Source: Chara braunii
Taxonomy: Eukaryota > Streptophyta > Charophyceae > Charales > Characeae
Direction of reading: 5' to 3'
Length of the DNA: 28,467 nucleotides
NCBI GenBank assembly: GCA_003427395.1
Contig: BFEA01000627.1
Location: 117,871 to 146,337, forward strand
The translations under genes were made by a program, and so were the position numbers. The notes beneath the pieces are model-generated. The model saw only the letters and a program-made list of their open reading frames with translations. It made no database searches and had not been told where the DNA came from. Numbering within the stretch: the first letter of the stretch is position 1; each line of letters opens with the position of its first letter. Positions 1 to 9,721 of the stretch are shown here, piece by piece.

Positions 1-2
1 TG

Positions 3-597
3 ACTTTCCTCGAGAACATCAAGACTCTCATCCCCAATCCACAGCCTATTGTCATCGCAGGGGACTGGAACACGACCCTGGACCCAAACATGGACCGGAT
101 CTCTAGAGCAGCACTAATGGGACCCACAAGAGCAGGTACCCAGATTCGAAATNTGATGACAGAGTTCGAACTCATCGACCCTCTCAGATCGCAGCACCCG
201 GAAAAAAAAGTGTTCTCCCGGATAAGGAAAAACCAAGCTAACCGGACATCTCTATCCAGGATAGATTACTTCCTCATCTCCGAGAGCCTACTTGGCACAG
301 TCAAAGAGGCCGAAATCCTCCCCTCGACAGCTTTCAAAGGGCTAGACCACAAACCCATCCAATTGCTGCTCAACTTCAATGTACCAGTGGATACAGGCCA
401 GGGTTTCTTCAGGCTGAATAACTCCCTCTCCTAAAAACCGAAAGAACCCGCGACAGTCATAGAAAACTGGGCCCTCAACAAATAGAGAGAGTCCAAAAAA
501 ACGAACAGCCACCAATGGTTCATCGACATCTATGCACAATTACACAGACAGTATCAGCAGAATCCCGAGATACCGCCAGAGACCGCAGAGGAGAAGA
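3..597 (+). pseudogene. LINE ORF2, endonuclease C-terminal part and linker
   Basis: This is the C-terminal part of an APE-type endonuclease, which nicks target DNA for LINE insertion. Reading from base 3, the frame shows GDWNTTLDP near 63-89 (the family's conserved GDFN-like motif), then RIDYFLIS and LDHKPI, matching the catalytic D...H region near the end of the domain. The frame is broken by TAA at 432-434 and TAG at 483-485. It stays LINE-like after both stops (HQWFIDIYAQLHRQYQQNP at about 510-563). It then shifts frame near 590-600 to join the reverse transcriptase frame. The N-terminal half of the domain lies outside the window. It cannot encode active protein as written. Confidence 0.75.
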
Positions 598-2996
598 GAA
601 GAACTCCAATTTGCAATAGATGTTGCAGAAGCAAACCTGGCAGAAGATCCCTCCAGTGGATTCTACCAAGAGCTACTAGACGACACCAAAGACGAATTGA
701 ACGAGTGGAGAAGATGGGAGTTGAGAGGTTTGCAGATCCNCGCTAGGATGACAGATTACGCACTCAATGAATCAATGACAAAATTCTTCTTCTCCAAAAT
801 CAAAGCGAACGCAAGGAACAACATGATAGAGGCTCTCCAAGATCCAACAGATTCGGGGTACACTAAAACATCAGGCCCCGAGATGGTAAGGATAGCCAGA
901 TCATTCTACGCAGAGTTATACGAGTCCAAGACACCGTCACCCCCGAGCACAGCGAACACAACAACTCGCCAACTCATGCTCTCGTACCTCGACAGAACCA
1001 TCTCGACCGATCAGGCGGAAGGCCTTGACAAGCCCCTGACCCTGGCCGAACTACACACAACCTTGACTCNGATGGGAAATGACAAAGCCCCGGGTATCGA
1101 CGGACTAACCAAAGAATTCTGGAGCTGCTTCTGGCCGATCCTGGGAGAAGATCTGCTTGACTTCTTCAACGAGAGCATGCGCAGAGGAGGCCTAGGAAAA
1201 GAAATCAGCACCAGCGTGGTCTCACTACTGTATAAGAAAGGAAACAAAGAAGACTTGAAAAATTACAGACCCATATCTCTATTGACCACGCCNTACAAAA
1301 TCCTAGCTAAGGCACTCGCAAACAGAATCGCGAAGTTAACAAACAACTGCTTTCACATCGACCAAGCAGGCTTTATGCCAGGCAGGTACATTTTGGATAA
1401 CGTTATGACCCTGAACGAGGCAGCAAAAAAGATCACAGAAAAACGAATGAAAGCTGCAATCCTGTTCTTCGATTTTGAGAAAGCCTATAACCAGGTTAAC
1501 TGGGATTTCCTCCACTCATGCATGGAGAAAATGGGGGTAGGCTCGAACTTTAGGAATTGGGTTAGAGTGCTATATGCTGATGCAACAGGCAAAGTCCAGG
1601 TCAACAGAATCCTATCCGACACCTACCCAATCTCGCGATCAGTCAGACAAGGCGACCCATTGGCTCCGCCCATATTTCTCTTCATTATGGAAGCCATAGC
1701 CTCCTTCCTCAGCAAAGACCCATCCATCGATAACCTCACAAAACGGAACTTTAACCCACTACACGACTTCGACCTTCCCACTACACTCATGTTCGCTGAC
1801 GACCTCACTGTCCTCATTCGCGCCAGTAACAGCTCCTTCCAAGCTCTAGTAAGGGCAATGGAAGCTTTCAGACTAGNGTCAGAGATGAGGGTCAACTGGA
1901 ATAAAACCGAAGGGTGGTGGCTAGCAGACGACACCCCTCCCCAACCAGCAGACACAACCACAACCATGACATGGACTACGGGAGAACAAGCATTAAGGTT
2001 CTTGGGCATTATGATAAACAAGGAAGGGGTATGGCCAGGAATGGGCCAGAACCTAATTGTTAGGGCAATCACCCGCCTGGCCCAATGTAAAAAGGCTCAG
2101 GCCTTTCTAATAGGACGGACGATGTTAATTAACACAACGATCTTCTCCACACTGTGGTATATGGCATCCATCTGGTCCCCCCCGGACGACGACATCAAAA
2201 AGCTGAAGAACAGGGTGAGATGCTACCTGTGGACAGGCGATCCTAACAGGACCACTTGCATCAACAAGGTAGCATGGAACCACATCACCAGAAGACCTCA
2301 GGAAGGGGGCCTCAGAATCATCGACCCCAAACAGGAAGCCATAGCATTGCAGATGAAGTGGATCATCAAGATCCTGATTAGTCAGTTCCTCCCATGGACT
2401 CAGATGGCGCTAGACAGCATCAGAAACCTAGCCCCCATCAACTCCCCCCCAAACATGAACGGNCTGTTTTGGCTCATGGCTAAGAACTGGACAATAAAAT
2501 CGGGCAGGCCACGCAGGAGAAACCCCGCACAGCCTACAAACCCCACTCCAACAGCCAGGTCATACTGGACCCCCACCATCAAAGCCTGGCGTAGAATGAT
2601 GCCAAGCAAACACGGTGCACCAAGAAACAGAGAAGAGGTTNTNAGACAACCCCTGTTCTGCAACCCCTGGATCACCGACCCCAANGGCGCGGAATGGACC
2701 CTACGCCCCAAAGACCGCAGGTGGCTATCCTGGGTTGAAAAAGGGGTGTGGCAAGTCAGACACATCTGGGAAGAAGACCAAGGACGATGGACCACTGATC
2801 AAGAACTATGCAATGTCCTCAAAGGCTGCCACTCCCTCCCTGAAAACTTAACGNTGATCCAAAATAGCATCCCGTCACACTGGCTCCCCCTCTTAAGGGA
2901 GGACTTCTCGTGGAAATCAGGGGACTGGGGTGTACTAATATCCCAAACCCAGCCTACCCGAGCGTACAGATTCGTCGCTAGAATCTACCCATCTGA
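598..2996 (+). pseudogene. LINE ORF2, reverse transcriptase domain and downstream region
   Basis: This is a non-LTR reverse transcriptase, which copies the LINE RNA at the nicked target. The order of blocks is canonical: APGIDGL (about 1090), YRPISLL (about 1264), the first catalytic aspartate in FDFEKAYNQV (about 1468-1497), QGDPLAPPIF (about 1648), and the catalytic FADD at 1792-1803. The thumb and the GGLRIIDP segment (about 2306) follow. The frame is open from 532 to 3108 apart from Ns. The last part, from the GA run at about 2993 onward, translates to Arg-Glu and Ser runs and is not LINE protein. The start at 532 is not a real initiator: the frame joins the endonuclease through a frameshift. 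The Asp after KAY, frequent in the family, is Asn here; the catalytic Asp is kept. Confidence 0.85.
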
Positions 2997-3108
2997 GAGA
3001 GAGAGAGAGAGTTCTTCTTCTTCCTCTTCTCAGTCCACCATCTCCCTCTCACCCTCTCGCTACCTGACGTCACTGCATCAGCAGACTACGAGAGAGCGGG
3101 CTTGGTGA

Positions 3109-3417
3109 CATTGGATCCAGACTCGACATTGGGCTTCAGACATTTGACGAGGGATTATCTGGGACTTGGTGTTGATGACAAAACAAAAAACAAAAAACAA
3201 AAAAAAAACAATCTCTTAATGGCCCATAATGGGTATATTTTTTCTTGCAATTTTAAGGATCCTTAGTTCAGGTCATCGTGATCCCATGCCTGACCCTGGT
3301 AAGTGGAGAACAACACCTTTCGTGTCCATCTGACCAAGTTGGTGCTTTCACTGTGCCTGGTTTTATGACTCCCTCTCCTTATGTGTGAACCCTCCTCTTT
3401 CTTGTGGTGCCGTACAG
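3109..3417 (+). other. Noncoding stretch, end of an intron
   Basis: No gene is visible. The stretch has an A-rich run (about 3180-3210) and then pyrimidine-rich sequence leading to a 3' splice site ending CGTACAG at 3411-3417, directly before the first dynein exon. Confidence 0.5.
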
Positions 3418-3714
3418 GTGTCTACTGTTTGCTACATCTTTGAAAGCCTGCTTTCCAAAGTTGGCCATGTGAAGTACCAGTTGAGTTCAGGGACAGATAA
3501 TGCAAGCAAGAAACTATATGAGCTGTTGTTTGTGTTCTCATGTCTCTGGGGTCTAGGAGGTGCCTTGCTCACGGATAAGACAAAGGACCATAGATTAGAG
3601 TTCAGCAATTGGTGGAAGTTAGAATGGCGACAAATTCCTTTTCCAGATAAAGGGTATGTTTTTGACTACTACGTGAACACGGAGACTGTGGAGATGGCCC
3701 CTTGGGCAGAGAAG
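3418..3714 (+). CDS. Dynein heavy chain exon, linker before AAA3
   Basis: This exon encodes 99 residues starting VSTVCYIFESLL and ending in APWAEK. It contains the family landmarks LFVFSCLWGLGGAL (comparable to the FA-IWAFGGAL segment of axonemal chains), RLEFSNWWKLEW and GYVFDYYVNTET, which lie between AAA2 and the AAA3 P-loop. The acceptor is the CAG at 3415-3417. The reading frame continues past 3714 for about 12 codons of unrelated sequence to a stop at 3748, so the exon must end near 3714. The best donor there is AAG|GCAAGT, a GC donor with otherwise perfect consensus, which keeps phase 0 and joins the next exon as WAEK|VDRS. A GT at 3719 would give a poorer junction. Confidence 0.85.
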
Positions 3715-4833
3715 GCAAGTTCTAATATCCTCCTATTACCTCCTTCATAACTAAAGAAGCAGCCCTTTTTTTTTCCTTTTTTTTTTGTTTTGGAACTTGC
3801 TCCAATCTATTTGTGGGGAGAAGCACGTACTGGGAACCGGGTCCAGCGTCCCTGTGAAAAGTTAACAGATCAATTGACATACTGGGGCCCTTACCCAGCT
3901 TTTGCTAAGACCTGCTGGATTTTAGAAGAGACTTCGCAAATCCTTCTTTTCTTTTCTTTTCCCCCCATGGACAACTAGGACCAGCACACAGAATGCAGCG
4001 CAGCATCTGTCATTACCTCAAAAATCAAGTGGACAGTAGGCAGCAGCATGCAAATCATTCTGCATGCTTCATGAACAACCCTCCGTCCTTTCAGTGAGCG
4101 AGCTTGATGTTAGCAAGAAAACATGCCATAGGCCCATAGCCAAATCCTGAATAGTTTTTGAAAAGCTTTTGAACAGTGAGGAACAGACTGACGAATACAA
4201 CGTGAAGGAGAGACAGACCCACCAACCTACCCCAACTCCCTCCTCCAGCAAGACTTATCACAAACAAGCCACCATCTCTTGAGCAGTTTGCCCTCCTACC
4301 GCCCTGATGGCACGAAGGCTCTCTCAGGATGCGTGATACCCACTCCTATGTTCCGTACCCCACTTAGGCTAGGCAAGAGAGGATGCTGCCAACAGACTCC
4401 TCCCCATCCAGATCCTCACTTTTACGCCCTGATGGTATTTACCTCTCTTATACCTGGAACGCGAGGAAGTAAGCTGAGGCAATCACAGCCCTTATCAAAG
4501 AAAGATCAGAAACGAGTAAAGTTAAATGAACAGAAAAACAGCAAGTACGGAGTACATTTGGGTTTCGACTTCCAGATTTGAAAGTGGTTGAGATCGCTCC
4601 GCAAAAGTTGAACAAACTAAAGCTTGTTAATTAGGCAACATCTAAAGCACGTAGCGTTTTTTTTTCCCCTTTAGCATTATGGAAGAATGATCTACTCATA
4701 GCTTAATAAACTTCAGAGTTCGGCTTAGTGGCGAATGGGCTACAAACACATTGTGCATCACACGCTGGCAGCCAGGATTTTGACTGTAAAACACTGTCCA
4801 GCATCTGTTATTTCGTTCCAAGTCCTCTCCCAC

Positions 4834-5291
4834 TTTTTTTTTTTCAAATACAGAACCTCTCGGTTCTGGCTCCTGCCATTCTGGGGAGCAACAGTCCGGT
4901 TCCTATTCCCCCGGCGAGTCAAATATGAATGCAATGAATACATGCGCACGCTCCTCCCCATTATGGATGAGAGGCCCGAGTGGACGGCATTGATTACTTC
5001 CCTAGGGAAGGATGTACCACCCCTCACCCCTGCCTAAGTTAGCCTGTGTCTTCTACCTTCTGATCCTCTGAGTCTCCTAGCTCCTAGCTCTTCTCAGCTG
5101 AGTGCTGTCGGGTAAACCTGAAAGCTAGAGCTGATGTCTGGGGCTGGCATCAAGGGTTTGCTTAAAATTTGTTCCTACACAGCTCAACTCGGTCATAACA
5201 AGGAACTTGTATGAACTTGCGTACTTCTTGAGTTCTGTGGGATTTATCTTCTAACCTCCCTCTCTCTCAGCTTTTTGCTGCCGGGTACTCT
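4834..5291 (-). mobile_element. 458-bp retroposon (SINE or truncated LINE) with 14-bp target duplication
   Basis: The element reads on the - strand from 5291 to a poly(A) tail seen as the T run at 4834-4844. It is flanked by an exact direct repeat, AAGTCCTCTCCCAC, at 4820-4833 and 5292-5305. That is the expected product of target-primed reverse transcription. Its 3' part (4845-5035) matches the sequences at 8352-8585 (- strand) and 12497-12710 (+ strand), sharing the blocks GGGGAGC, TCCGGTTCCTATTCC and GCATTGATTACT read on the + strand. It has no convincing ORF. Whether it is a SINE borrowing a LINE tail or a 5'-truncated LINE is open. Confidence 0.75.
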
Positions 5292-5739
5292 AAGTCCTCT
5301 CCCACATTAATCTCACTGAGAAAAAAAAAAAAAAAACAGAGGCACCGGCGGTTGAAATCACCTCAGAAGTCCAGACTCTTTGAAGGCTTAGCAGGGGGTT
5401 GGCACACCCTCATCTGGTCATTACTGAAAGACAACTCCCTGACTTGAAGTACCACCTTGTAAATTCACCATTTTAAACCACCAGTACATTCGAAAAAGGA
5501 GATTGAGTCTCTCCTGAAAAATAGGAGGTCATGAACCGCCAATTCATTTTATCGACGGTCCATGGTCTCCGAATTTTTAGGCGCTGCTCAATCTGCTTTC
5601 TCAGATGTACTAGTGGTTTAAGGAATGAAACTGCTGCAAATAGCTGCTATGTTTCTGCAATGCCTAGTTCACAAGCTGCTGTTGCAATGCCTGGGAAAGT
5701 TTTCTTTGCATTATAAAAAAGAAAAGTTTGAAAGCAGGG

Positions 5740-5830
5740 TGTGGAGGTCGTGGGTTCTTTCTGTTCTTGGGAGCATCAGTCTGGTGCCTTTTCCACCACT
5801 CAGTCATGAATGCACAATAAATACCCACAC
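5740..5830 (-). repeat. Diverged copy of the retroposon tail
   Basis: The + strand here (TTCTTGGGAGCATCAGTCTGG and on through CCACCACTCAGTCATGAATGC) lines up with the tail at 8380-8440 (TTCTGGGGAGCGTCAGTCCGG, CCACCAGCAAGTCAAGATGC). No clean T run or target duplication is left, so it is older or partial. Confidence 0.5.
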
Positions 5831-5935
5831 GGAGTCGGACCTGCTCAAATTTTTCTCTGCCTTCTTTTCTTTCGAACTTGTTTTTTCAGATGCTTATATC
5901 TTTTGATAGTTTCTGTATTCGTCGCTGGCTGATAG

Positions 5936-6178
5936 GTCGACCGGAGTGCACCTCTGGATGACGGGCTGGGAAACATTTTTGTTCCAACGGTGGACACAAC
6001 ACGCTTAATGTTCTTGCTAAATGGATTGGTGGATCTAAAACGTCCTGTCATGTTCGTCGGCAATGCGGGCACTGGAAAAACATGCATGATGAGGGACAAG
6101 CTCCGGAGCTTAGACCCCGAGTCAATGGTGTTTACAAGCATCAACCTCAACTACTACACGAGCGCTGATCAACTGCAG
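5936..6178 (+). CDS. Dynein heavy chain exon with AAA3 Walker A
   Basis: This exon encodes 81 residues, from VDRSAPLDDG to SADQLQ. It contains FVPTVDTTRLMFLL, then the AAA3 nucleotide-binding P-loop GNAGTGKT at 6059-6082, followed by the strand and turn before the next helix (INLNYYTSADQLQ). The Walker A lysine and threonine are intact. The frame upstream meets TAG at 5933-5935, which is part of the acceptor AG, so the exon starts at 5936 in phase 0. The donor is CAG|GTACAG at 6178/6179, also phase 0. The next exon resumes with KIMETPLEKKSG, exactly as expected for this protein. Confidence 0.9.
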
Positions 6179-6469
6179 GTACAGCCAGCAATCTATGTTT
6201 CAATGTTTCATGTATTTTTCTTTTTCTAATAAAAGAGTGTTGGCCCCTAACGCTACTGTACCCATCAGCATCTGAACTCTTGATCTGTTACGTGTCAGTA
6301 CCATTGAGCTTCTAGGTAGGTACATGTTTCGTGTATCTAGCTAGCTGTTATGCCCTGAAGATTTTGCCAAATGACCCAAACACCGTATTTACATCCAAGT
6401 TGAGAACTGCTACATGAATGCTGATTAACTGCCGACACAGCCAGTGCTTTATGTTTTACTTGTCTTAAA

Positions 6470-6862
6470 GCAAGAGAGTTTCTCCCCGAGGAGAACATTT
6501 CTCAGAAGTTATTACCTGCTTATCGAGGACCCTGGCAGATTCTTGATGTGATTGGTGATGTTGATGGTCCTTCCTATGTTGTTGAGATTCCTCCACATTT
6601 GCATACGTATCCGGTGTTCCACGCTTCAAAGTTATTGCCTTGCGTTAGTAATGACATGTTTCCATCACGCAGATTTATGATTCCCCCCGATATGGACGGT
6701 AAGTATGATGTGGATAGAATTGTTGGGGAAGATGTTTACAGATCTGGACGCAGGGGTAGACCACAGCGACAATATAAGGTCAGATTTGCCTATCAAGAAC
6801 CTACAGAAGATCGCTGGTTCACGAGAGATGAACTAATAGAAACAGCACCGCATATTGTGTGA
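6470..6862 (+). pseudogene. Ty3/gypsy pol relic, C-terminal end after integrase
   Basis: This is the last ~130 codons of a gypsy pol polyprotein, starting around REFLPEENISQKLLPAYRG at 6473 and ending at the stop at 6860-6862. It holds the GPWQILDV (GPY/F-like) block, then PSYVVEIPPHLHTYPVFHAS, and a chromodomain-like end with QYKVRFAYQEPTEDRWF. The same blocks are in the full element at 16253-16696 (LGPWQVLD, LRTYPVFHASKLLPF, QYLVKFAFQPPTESRWY), so the families are related but clearly different. Reverse transcriptase and integrase are absent upstream. Only the 3' end of an element remains, on the same strand as the dynein gene. Confidence 0.85.
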
Positions 6863-8170
6863 TACTATGAAAGAGCTAAGAGAGGAGTTAACATAGTGGA
6901 TAGATAAAAATTGTTAATTTTCTCGGAGGACCTCGAATTTAGGCTGGCGAGAGTGAAAGGCCTTCCACGATTCAGACCCCAAATTCGGATCTCAGGGTCA
7001 GATGCTCAGGTCAAGAAAAAGGCCGAGTTCGTCAAACTCAGAAAAGTCACAATCGGGTACCTCAGCAGTCTGGTCCAACAGGCACCCAGCAAACAGTCGC
7101 ATCTCAGGGACAAGAGTCACGTCTCGTAATAAAAGCCATTCAGAAGAGTCACACCCCACGAGTGAAAAGGCAGATTCACAAGCAAGGGTCCTGTCTCAAG
7201 GGCAGGAGTCACGTTTCCTAATGAGAAGTCATATTGAAGAGTCACATCCCACCAGTAAAAGGCAGTATCACAGGCAAAAGTCGTGACCCACAGGCAGGAG
7301 TCACTGTCCACAGTCAAAAGTCGTGTTCACAAGTGAAAAGTCATGACTCAAAGGCCCAAGCAGCAGCAATCCAATGGAAATTCGGGAAGTTTCCAGGCTT
7401 TGACATTCAGAAGCAGACAGGCCATGGGAATGTGGTACCGGAACCAGTCAGGACCCAAGAAACAGAGGTTGGCACGAGTTGAAGTGCAAACCAAGACTAC
7501 AAAAAGAATGGCCAGCCTCACATTCAGGCAGATTGCTCATTCGCAAAGAGTGTGGAAGTGCTGGTGCACTTGTGCGCTAATGTGAGGGGCAGAGCGCTGA
7601 GGCCAGAGTGCTGCGCTAAGTGAGGGAGAGAGGAGAAGATAGCGCTGGCAGGGAGAAGGCAGCCATAGCTGCGCCAGTGCAGAAGTGTTAGTGCTAGTTG
7701 TTCGTAGTAGACTCCAGAGGGGTTAGTAGAGTTGACAATTGGTGTATTCAGAGTAGATCCATGAAGTAGTAGATAGTGAGTGTGAATGTGTGTAGGGAGA
7801 GAAGACACAGTGAGGTCATAGCTAGGGAGAAGACCAGCAAGGTGGAGAAATACATAAGAGGGAAGAGCAGCGGGGAAGAGATACTTACCTGAGAGTTTAT
7901 GCTGATTATTGGTTACCTATTGGCACGCGCTGATGAGCGCTGGTGACTTTGAACTCTTATTGCTCTTGTAATACTTTCTGGAAAAGATAAGCTGCTCTAC
8001 CTGGTCTTCATCTCTCTGTCTCCAGTGTGAATTTCGCGTGAACTCGTACATGCATGTGGTGTGAATATGTGCACTCATTGGTGTTGAACTACGAGGTTCA
8101 TTGCAAATTTGCCTAGTTTAGATGAAAGATTTGACCAATGATATCTATTTTCTGTTTGTACAAAATTAGC
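6863..8170 (+). other. Possible 3' LTR or flank of the gypsy relic; no gene
   Basis: This follows the pol stop of the relic, where a 3' LTR would lie. A purine-rich run (AAAGAGCTAAGAGAGGAG at about 6869-6886) could be the polypurine tract, and a TGTTA at about 6912 could start an LTR. I found no matching LTR copy and no clear end, so this is inference. The stretch contains the minisatellite at 7137-7322. Its ORFs look like chance. Confidence 0.3.
7137..7322 (+). repeat. 93-bp imperfect tandem repeat with AGTCAC motifs
   Basis: Two adjacent units (7137-7229 and 7230-7322) share GAAGAGTCACA-CCCACC/G-AGT, AAAGGCAG and GGCAGGAGTCAC in order. A partial earlier unit ends at about 7136. The AGTCAC/AGTCAT word recurs throughout. 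Confidence 0.55.
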
Positions 8171-8340
8171 AATGAGCTCCCTTAATTCTGATCCTTCCAG
8201 CCCCACTCCCTCTCTCTCCCTGACACAACTACCGCAGACTTCCTGGCGCAGACTTCTCAGGAGTCTTCACCTCCTTCCCGATAGAACGTACCAACCCAAA
8301 TCTCCATCCATCCACAACATTGATCCACATGAATCAACTC

Positions 8341-8585
8341 TTTTTTTTTTTAAACAGGGCCTTATGGTCCTGGCTCCTTCTATTCTGGGGAGCGTCAGTC
8401 CGGTTCCTATTCCACCAGCAAGTCAAGATGCACATTACAATGAAACTTAACCACGCTTCCTTCCGTTTGGCCGAAGGACCCCTGAACAGCATTGATTGCT
8501 CCACCTTGGTGGAGGATTGACTGTCAGCTTGCCGTGCCTCTCTCTTTCCTCTCAGATCTGGAGTACAGATCTGCCATATAGTACT
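8341..8585 (-). mobile_element. Retroposon tail copy with poly(A) on the - strand
   Basis: The T run at 8341-8351 is the poly(A) end read on the - strand. The body matches the + strand copy at 12497-12710 over most of its length, including the blocks (on the + strand here) AAACAGGGCCTTATGG, TCCGGTTCCTATTCC, CAGCATTGATTGCTCC, GAGGATTGACTGTCAGCTTGCC and CTCTCAGATCT. No target duplication was found by eye. It could be the true 3' end of the - strand LINE at 9722-11448, or a separate truncated insertion. Confidence 0.65.
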
Positions 8586-8589
8586 ATAT

Positions 8590-9721
8590 CTCCTAGAAAG
8601 AGTTCAGCCTTTGTTCCTGCCGGCCTGTGTCCTCCCCCCTCATCTGCCCTGCCTGTGGTGCATGATGACCCCTTTCCCAATTTATTTCTCCCCCTTTTTT
8701 GGAAACCTGTTCTAAACCCTAAACCCTAAACCCTCAGCCTGCGAACCCGTATTCCAGCCTCTCTTTAAGTCTGTCCTTACACCCTTTTCTTGTCCTTTGG
8801 GGCCGTCCATCTGACTCTGTGTTATCAATCTTTGGCTGTGGCAATTTATGCTTGTTTATTTTGTCTGATCCTCGACCTTAAAACCTCCTCATTCGACCTG
8901 AGTGTCCATTCTCCATCGCTCCCTTGAGTTAACCCTGTTCATGTCCCCTGTTTCCTTTGTCCTTGTCCTGAACCGGGACTGCTTTGCCCATTGTTGGAAG
9001 CCTTGCTTGTTTCTGATTAGTGCTGATCCTTCCTAGGTCCACCGGACTTGTCCAACTCTTTATTCCTTGCCATTTAGTGTCCCTTTCGTAACAGGTCTCT
9101 TCTTGCTGTATCGTGTCTGCTTCCCCAGCCTGTACTTCTGCAGTGAGATCTCACTCCCGTATTGTTCCTCCCCTTCCACTTTCCTGAGTCTGTTCCGGGC
9201 TGCTGCTCTGTCCTCCCTCTCGATACTACCTTTTCGCCCTCTCAGTTCCCCCTTTGTTGGCCTTCCTTGTCCTGTTTACACTGATGTTCCTCCTCTTTCA
9301 TCTTGGTTTGTTTGGAAAGGCCCCATCTGCATGAAGTCCCTGCTGATCAGCTGTTCCTGTTTCTGTCTGCTCTTTGTGCTGGAGCCCTTCTTCTGCTGTA
9401 CCGTTGCCTTTCTCTTTCCCGCTGTTCCTCCGAGACGTTTTTCTATTGAGAAGAGCGCTGTTCCCTTCTGTCTGTCATGAGTCTTTTGGGATGTTAGTCT
9501 AGTGGAGCGCGTAGTTGTTGGACCGAGAAGTGAGGTTAGTTGAGACTTGTCACTGCTTCCCTCCAGTACTTTTCCGTGGGGGATATGTGTTAACTAAGAT
9601 GGTGAGGACTGGATACTATTGCCTTGAGGCTGCGACTGCATGAGTTAGAAAGAACTTAGTCCAGGCCGAGGTTGGGGATCAGCTGAGGATGGTCAGGCAT
9701 TATGGAAAGATCTCCTTCTTG
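8590..9721 (-). other. Pyrimidine-rich stretch without genes
   Basis: The + strand is strongly C/T-rich. It may be the long 3' untranslated region of the - strand LINE that ends its coding part at 9722. The ORF at 9067-9480 on the + strand is a by-product of the C/T bias. The only discrete feature is the telomere-like run at 8713-8733. Confidence 0.4.
8713..8733. repeat. Three TAAACCC units, plant telomere-like
   Basis: Three exact tandem copies of TAAACCC, the C-strand form of the plant-type TTTAGGG telomere repeat. The run is too short to be a telomere; it is an interstitial run or chance within C-rich sequence. Confidence 0.7.

Larger units (their letters stand above)
1..3210 (+). mobile_element. 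Degraded L1-like non-LTR retrotransposon (LINE), ORF2 portion
   Basis: This is the inside of a LINE. It begins in the endonuclease domain, runs through the reverse transcriptase, and loses coding similarity near 2995, where a GA run starts. The cysteine/histidine zf-RVT tail found in the related copies at 9722-11448 and 11449-12420 is missing, so this copy is cut at both ends or recombined. An A-rich stretch (about 3180-3210) may be the remains of a poly(A) tail. Ten isolated Ns (153, 740, 1070, 1293, 1877, 2463, 2641, 2643, 2685, 2854) suggest a high-copy repeat whose copies were merged in assembly. It lies upstream of, and on the same strand as, the dynein exon at 3418, probably inside an intron. 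The exact 3' border is uncertain. Confidence 0.85.
3715..5935 (+). other. Dynein intron with a GC-AG splice pair
   Basis: A 2,221-bp intron starting GCAAGT at 3715 and ending GATAG at 5931-5935, phase 0. It contains the 458-bp retroposon at 4834-5291 and a diverged relative near 5740-5830. The stretch 3735-4833 has no gene. It holds a T-rich run (about 3766-3787) followed by sequence that may be a very old copy of the same retroposon tail. The stretch 5306-5740 has an A16 run near 5321 and nothing else I recognise. Confidence 0.65.

Noticed and set aside
3790-3900. A fifth copy of the retroposon tail after the T run at 3766-3787
   Set aside because: Only short, gapped resemblance (GCTCCAATCTATTTGTGGGGAG); not enough to call.
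7069-7360. CRISPR-like array
   Set aside because: The units are 93 bp, imperfect and lack a repeat-spacer pattern; the context is eukaryotic.
9067-9480. 137-codon hydrophobic ORF, possible membrane protein
   Set aside because: It sits in C/T-rich DNA, which yields Leu, Phe, Ser and Pro in any frame. There is no motif, and it is likely antisense to LINE-derived sequence.
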